Of a stretch of 9,684 bases of DNA, positions 7,460 through 9,684 are shown piece after piece. The notes below the pieces were generated by a model that worked only from the letters and a program-made list of their open reading frames with translations, was not told the origin of the DNA and ran no database searches. Every line of letters starts with the position of its first letter. Position 1 is the stretch's first letter. This stretch comes from Cyanobacteria bacterium M_surface_7_m2_040 (lineage in GTDB: Bacteria; Cyanobacteriota; Cyanobacteriia; PCC-6307; Cyanobiaceae), in assembly GCA_016882555.1 (NCBI GenBank), contig VGPQ01000030.1, positions 1 through 9,684 on the forward strand, given 5' to 3'. A program made the translations under genes and the position numbers.

Positions 7460-8520
7460 AGCTGTTCGGCGTCATGGATCTGGAGCCGTCGCTCCAGACG
7501 TTGGTAGGTCTGGGCCATTCTGCGCAACTCCACGCTGGCCTGCTGCAGGCGGGTGCGACAGGTGCGCAGCCGCAGCTGCTCCGACTCCAGATCCGCGGGA
7601 CAGATCAACAGGGCGCGGGTCTCGATCAGGGCGCCGTCTGGAGAGTCGGGGAGCGGGATGCTGAGCCGCACCAGGTTGGCGGCGGCGGTCTGGGTCTCGA
7701 CCTGACCAGCCGCCACGGCCTCCAGCAGCCGCAACGGCAGCAAGCTGGTCAACAACCCCAGCCGCACCAGCTCCACGTTGACGGCATGGGACAGGTTGCG
7801 CAGTCGCCGGGCCAGCGCAGCATCCAGGCTCTCGAGCCACTGCAGCAGCTGCAGTGGCTCGTCGGGCATCATCCGGTCGGGCCCGCTGCCCTGGGGCTGG
7901 GGCTCGGCAAGCTCCGTGGCCTCGGCATCCCGCAGCAGGCTTGAAAAAACGGCCATCAGATCCGAGGCCGTGGCGTCGTCGTTGTCGCCACCGGCTTCGG
8001 CTGGCTCCTCGCTGGCAGCCGATTCGGGCTGAGGGGCCATGCTGAACAGGTGGGCACTGATCGGCGGTGCCAGGCCGAGATGCACCGATCCCTGGGGGAC
8101 ATCAACTGGGGGTGGGGCGTCGCCCGTCAGCCCTGCTGGCTCGCCGGCCGCGGAGCTTCGCAACGCGCTCAGCCATTGGCGCCTGGCCCTCAGAGCCTGT
8201 TGCCGGCGCTGGCGCCGCATCTGGGCCGCGAGAGCCTGAAGCTGCTCCACGGTGAGCAGGGTGCAGCTGCGCCGCACCAGCGAGCTGATGCGACGGTGCA
8301 GCTCCTGGCGCCTGGCTGGTTCCAGGGCGCGATAACGCGTGGGGTGCACCTCAACGGCGAGATGGAAGCAGGCCCGCTCCACCGCCGTGGCTAGGTCCTG
8401 CCGCAACACTTGGAGGTACAGGGCCCAGTGGCGATAGAGCTGCGGATTGCCCTGCGCCACCCGTTGGCGCAGCTGCTCGAGCTGGTGGGTGGTCTCGCTG
8501 TGGGGCGAGGGCGGCGGCAA
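7405..8520 (-). CDS. Uncharacterised conserved protein between tsf and recG
   Basis: I do not recognise a domain with a known function in this 371-residue product. It appears to have three parts. Residues 10-125 are a helical, Arg/Gln/Leu-rich domain containing LYRHWALYLQVLRQDL (28-43), FHLAVEVHPTRY (52-63) and a very basic stretch at 101-115. Residues 125-220 are low-complexity, rich in Pro, Ala and acidic residues, and probably a disordered linker. Residues 220-356 are a second helical domain with a Leu-rich segment (222-272), a short mixed segment, and a probable coiled coil (310-355) ending in AEQLW. No signal peptide or transmembrane segment is evident, so it is probably cytoplasmic. The start is taken as TTG at 8520, 5 bp after the tsf stop; GTG at 8460 is an alternative that would still keep the first domain. 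Coding is supported by the fit between the flanking genes and by the lack of a better frame. Co-transcription with tsf and recG is likely. Confidence 0.8.
   Translation of the reverse strand: MPPPSPHSETTHQLEQLRQRVAQGNPQLYRHWALYLQVLRQDLATAVERACFHLAVEVHPTRYRALEPARRQELHRRISSLVRRSCTLLTVEQLQALAAQMRRQRRQQALRARRQWLSALRSSAAGEPAGLTGDAPPPVDVPQGSVHLGLAPPISAHLFSMAPQPESAASEEPAEAGGDNDDATASDLMAVFSSLLRDAEATELAEPQPQGSGPDRMMPDEPLQLLQWLESLDAALARRLRNLSHAVNVELVRLGLLTSLLPLRLLEAVAAGQVETQTAAANLVRLSIPLPDSPDGALIETRALLICPADLESEQLRLRTCRTRLQQASVELRRMAQTYQRLERRLQIHDAEQLWLNDHSTAQTSRTPPPT
7833..7861. repeat. 13-bp perfect inverted repeat with 3-nt spacer inside the unknown gene
   Basis: Arms CGAGCCACTGCAG (7833-7845) and CTGCAGTGGCTCG (7849-7861) are exact reverse complements separated by CAG. 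In the mRNA of the 371-residue protein they would form a strong 13-bp stem with a 3-nt loop over the codons for EPLQLLQWLE. Part of the symmetry follows from coding: CTG (Leu) and CAG (Gln) are reverse complements, so a Leu/Gln helix tends to produce palindromes. The outer GAGCCA/TGGCTC pairing is not explained that way. Confidence 0.6.
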
Positions 8521-8525
8521 GGGCT

Positions 8526-9182
8526 TCAGGAGGCCTTCATGGCCGCCACTTCAGCAGCGAAATCAGCCTTCTCCACCTCGATGCCCTCGCCGAGGGTGTA
8601 GCGGGTGAAGCGACGCACCTGAATGTTTTCACCAATTTTGCCCGCCACCTGCTTGACCATCTCAGCCACGGTCATGGTGCTGTCCTTGATGAAGGGCTGC
8701 TCGAGCAGGGCCAGCTCCTTGAGGCGCTTGCCGATGCGGCCTTCAACGATCTTCTCCTTCATCGCCTCAGGCTTGCCGGCGAGGTCATCGCGACCCATCT
8801 CGATGGCCTTCTCCTTGGCCGCGACGTCTGCTGGAATCTGATCGACCGTGACGTACTCCACATTGGGGCAGGCCGCGATCTGCATGGCCACGTTGCGGAG
8901 CAGCTCCTGGAACAGGTCACCGCGAGCGACAAAATCGGTCTCGCAATTGACCTCAACCAGCACGCCAACCCTTGCACCGGTGTGGATGTAACTGCCAACA
9001 GCTCCTTCGGCCGCGGTACGACCCGCCTTCTTCTCGGCGCTGGCGATGCCCTTTTGCCGCAGCCATTCGATCGCCTTCTCGGTGTCGCCTTTGGTCTCGG
9101 TGAGGGCTTTCTTGCAATCCATCATGCCGGCGCCGGTTTTGTCGCGCAGGTCTTTGACGAGCTTGGCGGAGATCTCAGCCAT
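8526..9182 (-). CDS. tsf: Translation elongation factor Ts
   Basis: EF-Ts is the guanine nucleotide exchange factor that recharges EF-Tu with GTP during translation, in the cytoplasm. The 218-residue product begins [21 protein letters not shown] and continues with DCKKALTET, the N-terminal UBA-like domain and EF-Ts signature 1. CETDFVAR (80-87) is signature 2 and contains the TDF residues that insert near the EF-Tu magnesium site. Its length matches the short form of cyanobacteria rather than the 283-residue E. coli form. The core is a single compact half, and the C-terminus [19 protein letters not shown] closes it. The ATG at 9182 fits the conserved N-terminus exactly, but the sequence just upstream is pyrimidine-rich with no Shine-Dalgarno; a GGGAGGT lies about 34 nt upstream, inside the spacer hairpin. 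It follows rpsB, as in most bacteria, after a 113-bp spacer, and is followed 5 bp later by the unknown gene. Confidence 0.97.
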   Translation of the reverse strand: MAEISAKLVKDLRDKTGAGMMDCKKALTETKGDTEKAIEWLRQKGIASAEKKAGRTAAEGAVGSYIHTGARVGVLVEVNCETDFVARGDLFQELLRNVAMQIAACPNVEYVTVDQIPADVAAKEKAIEMGRDDLAGKPEAMKEKIVEGRIGKRLKELALLEQPFIKDSTMTVAEMVKQVAGKIGENIQVRRFTRYTLGEGIEVEKADFAAEVAAMKAS

Positions 9183-9216
9183 GACAGGGGAAGGTGATTC
9201 AGAGGTGGGCAGCGGG

Positions 9217-9261
9217 ACCTCCCAGGGGCGCGGGTGCCGCTGGCAGGCCTCGCTGGGAGGT
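9217..9261 (-). other. 9-bp inverted repeat, predicted RNA hairpin ahead of tsf
   Basis: On the minus strand, ACCTCCCAG (9261-9253) and CTGGGAGGT (9225-9217) are perfect reverse complements around a 27-nt loop. The loop contains a second small stem, TGCC/GGCA with a 3-nt loop (9235-9245). The 3' arm contains GGGAGGT, a perfect Shine-Dalgarno-like sequence, which would be masked when the hairpin forms. However, no start codon lies at normal distance from it: the tsf ATG is about 34 nt further on. Confidence 0.5.
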
Positions 9262-9284
9262 GGGGAAACGGTGGGGTTGGGGGG
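9255..9284 (+). other. G-quadruplex-type motif in the rpsB-tsf spacer
   Basis: Four G-runs lie at 9255-9257, 9262-9265, 9273-9276 and 9279-9284, with loops of 4, 7 and 2 nt, which satisfies the standard G3+N1-7 pattern. It is on the plus strand, the template strand for the leftward operon, so it could form in DNA behind or ahead of RNA polymerase but not in the transcript. It overlaps one arm of the hairpin. The motif match is certain; folding in the cell is unknown. Confidence 0.45.
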
Positions 9285-9295
9285 CTGAGCGGTGC

Positions 9296-9684
9296 TCAGC
9301 TCTCCTCATCGGCATCTTGATCGCCGGCGCCGTGGCGCCCCTCATTGATCGCATCGGCCAAACGGCTCAGCACCAGCTGCACCGAACGCACAGCGTCGTC
9401 GTTGCAGGGGATGGGCACGTCGCAGAGGTCTGGATCGCAGTTGGTGTCGAGCATCGACACCAACGGGATGTCGAGCTTGCGGGCTTCAAGCACGGCGTTG
9501 GTCTCGCGGCGCTGGTCGACCAGCACCACCACATCGGGCAGGCGGCGCATGGTCTTGAGGCCGCCGAGGTACTTCTGCAGGCGCTCGAGCTCACGGCGCA
9601 GCACGGCCGCTTCCTTCTTGGGGCGCATGGCGATGGCTCCGGAGGTCTCCATGCGCTCCAGGTCTTTGAGACGGTCGATGCGGG
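9296..9684 (-). CDS. rpsB: 30S ribosomal protein S2 (C-terminal part, partial)
   Basis: S2 is a ribosomal protein on the back of the 30S subunit, between head and body, needed for S1 binding and translation initiation. The window holds the last 128 residues; the N-terminal half lies beyond the right edge. The visible part reads [12 protein letters not shown], then [30 protein letters not shown], and the S2 signature around [27 protein letters not shown] (seen at about 9410-9510), followed by [14 protein letters not shown]. It ends in an acidic tail (GDQDADEES), as is common in cyanobacterial S2. It is the first visible gene of the leftward cluster, so the main promoter is expected off the right edge. 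An internal ATG at 9652 is not the real start, because conserved S2 sequence continues upstream of it. Confidence 0.96.
   Translation of the reverse strand, partial: RIDRLKDLERMETSGAIAMRPKKEAAVLRRELERLQKYLGGLKTMRRLPDVVVLVDQRRETNAVLEARKLDIPLVSMLDTNCDPDLCDVPIPCNDDAVRSVQLVLSRLADAINEGRHGAGDQDADEES

Larger units (their letters stand above)
9183..9295. promoter_or_regulatory. rpsB-tsf spacer with structured elements
   Basis: This 113-bp spacer separates the rpsB stop from the tsf ATG. It is by far the longest gap in a cluster whose other junctions are 5 bp or overlapping. The mRNA strand is strongly C-rich and the opposite strand G-rich. It holds an inverted repeat (9217-9261) and a G-quadruplex-type motif (9255-9284), each entered separately. 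No intrinsic terminator T-tract follows the hairpin, and no convincing internal promoter for tsf was found. It may tune the ratio of S2 to EF-Ts through attenuation, RNA processing or translation initiation; this role is inferred from position only. Confidence 0.4.

Noticed and set aside
1..9684. CRISPR array, tRNA/rRNA genes, insertion sequence or phage remnants
   Set aside because: No spaced direct repeats, no RNA-gene signatures, no transposase or integrase motifs; nearly every base is accounted for by core genes.

Overview
This is an ordinary but very compact stretch of core chromosome, most likely from a high-GC alpha-cyanobacterium of the Cyanobium / Synechococcus group. Three things support that assignment. 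The coding DNA is GC-rich. The proteins have cyanobacterial forms: a ferredoxin-type sulfite reductase, a short 218-residue EF-Ts, a separate glycyl-tRNA synthetase beta subunit, and a RecG with a long N-terminal extension. The gene order rpsB-tsf-(unknown)-recG also fits what I recall of picocyanobacteria. Only one HIP1 octamer (GCGATCGC, 2953-2960) was found, which fits the alpha-cyanobacterial group better than HIP1-rich beta-cyanobacteria. The species assignment is inference.

Layout, left to right. At 2-163 (+) lies the C-terminal end of a gene that starts outside the window, tentatively geranylgeranyl reductase (chlP). At 153-2318 (-) lies glyS, whose end overlaps that gene by 11 bp. A 106-bp divergent spacer (2319-2424) separates glyS from sir (2425-4206, +), the assimilatory ferredoxin-sulfite reductase. 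The 3' end of sir overlaps by 46 bp the 3' end of a VanX-like D-Ala-D-Ala dipeptidase gene (4161-4892, -). The rest of the window is one leftward gene cluster: rpsB (partial, 9296-9684), tsf (8526-9182), an uncharacterised 371-residue protein (7405-8520), recG (4898-7459) and the dipeptidase gene. Spacings after tsf are +5 bp, -55 bp and +5 bp, so these genes are probably co-transcribed.

How the genes relate. The leftward cluster joins translation (ribosomal protein S2, EF-Ts) to replication-fork repair (RecG) and D-Ala-D-Ala salvage, with one unknown protein in the middle. This looks like an operon held together by genome compaction rather than one pathway. glyS and sir share a divergent promoter region and are functionally unrelated (glycine tRNA charging; sulfide production for cysteine).

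No mobile element, CRISPR array, tRNA, rRNA or defence system is visible, and I see no clear new biological system. The signals most worth a second look are: the 113-bp rpsB-tsf spacer, which holds both a 9-bp inverted repeat and a G-quadruplex-type motif; the unknown 371-residue protein; the 55-bp overlap at the start of recG; a 13-bp perfect inverted repeat inside the unknown gene; and the run of non-ATG start codons.
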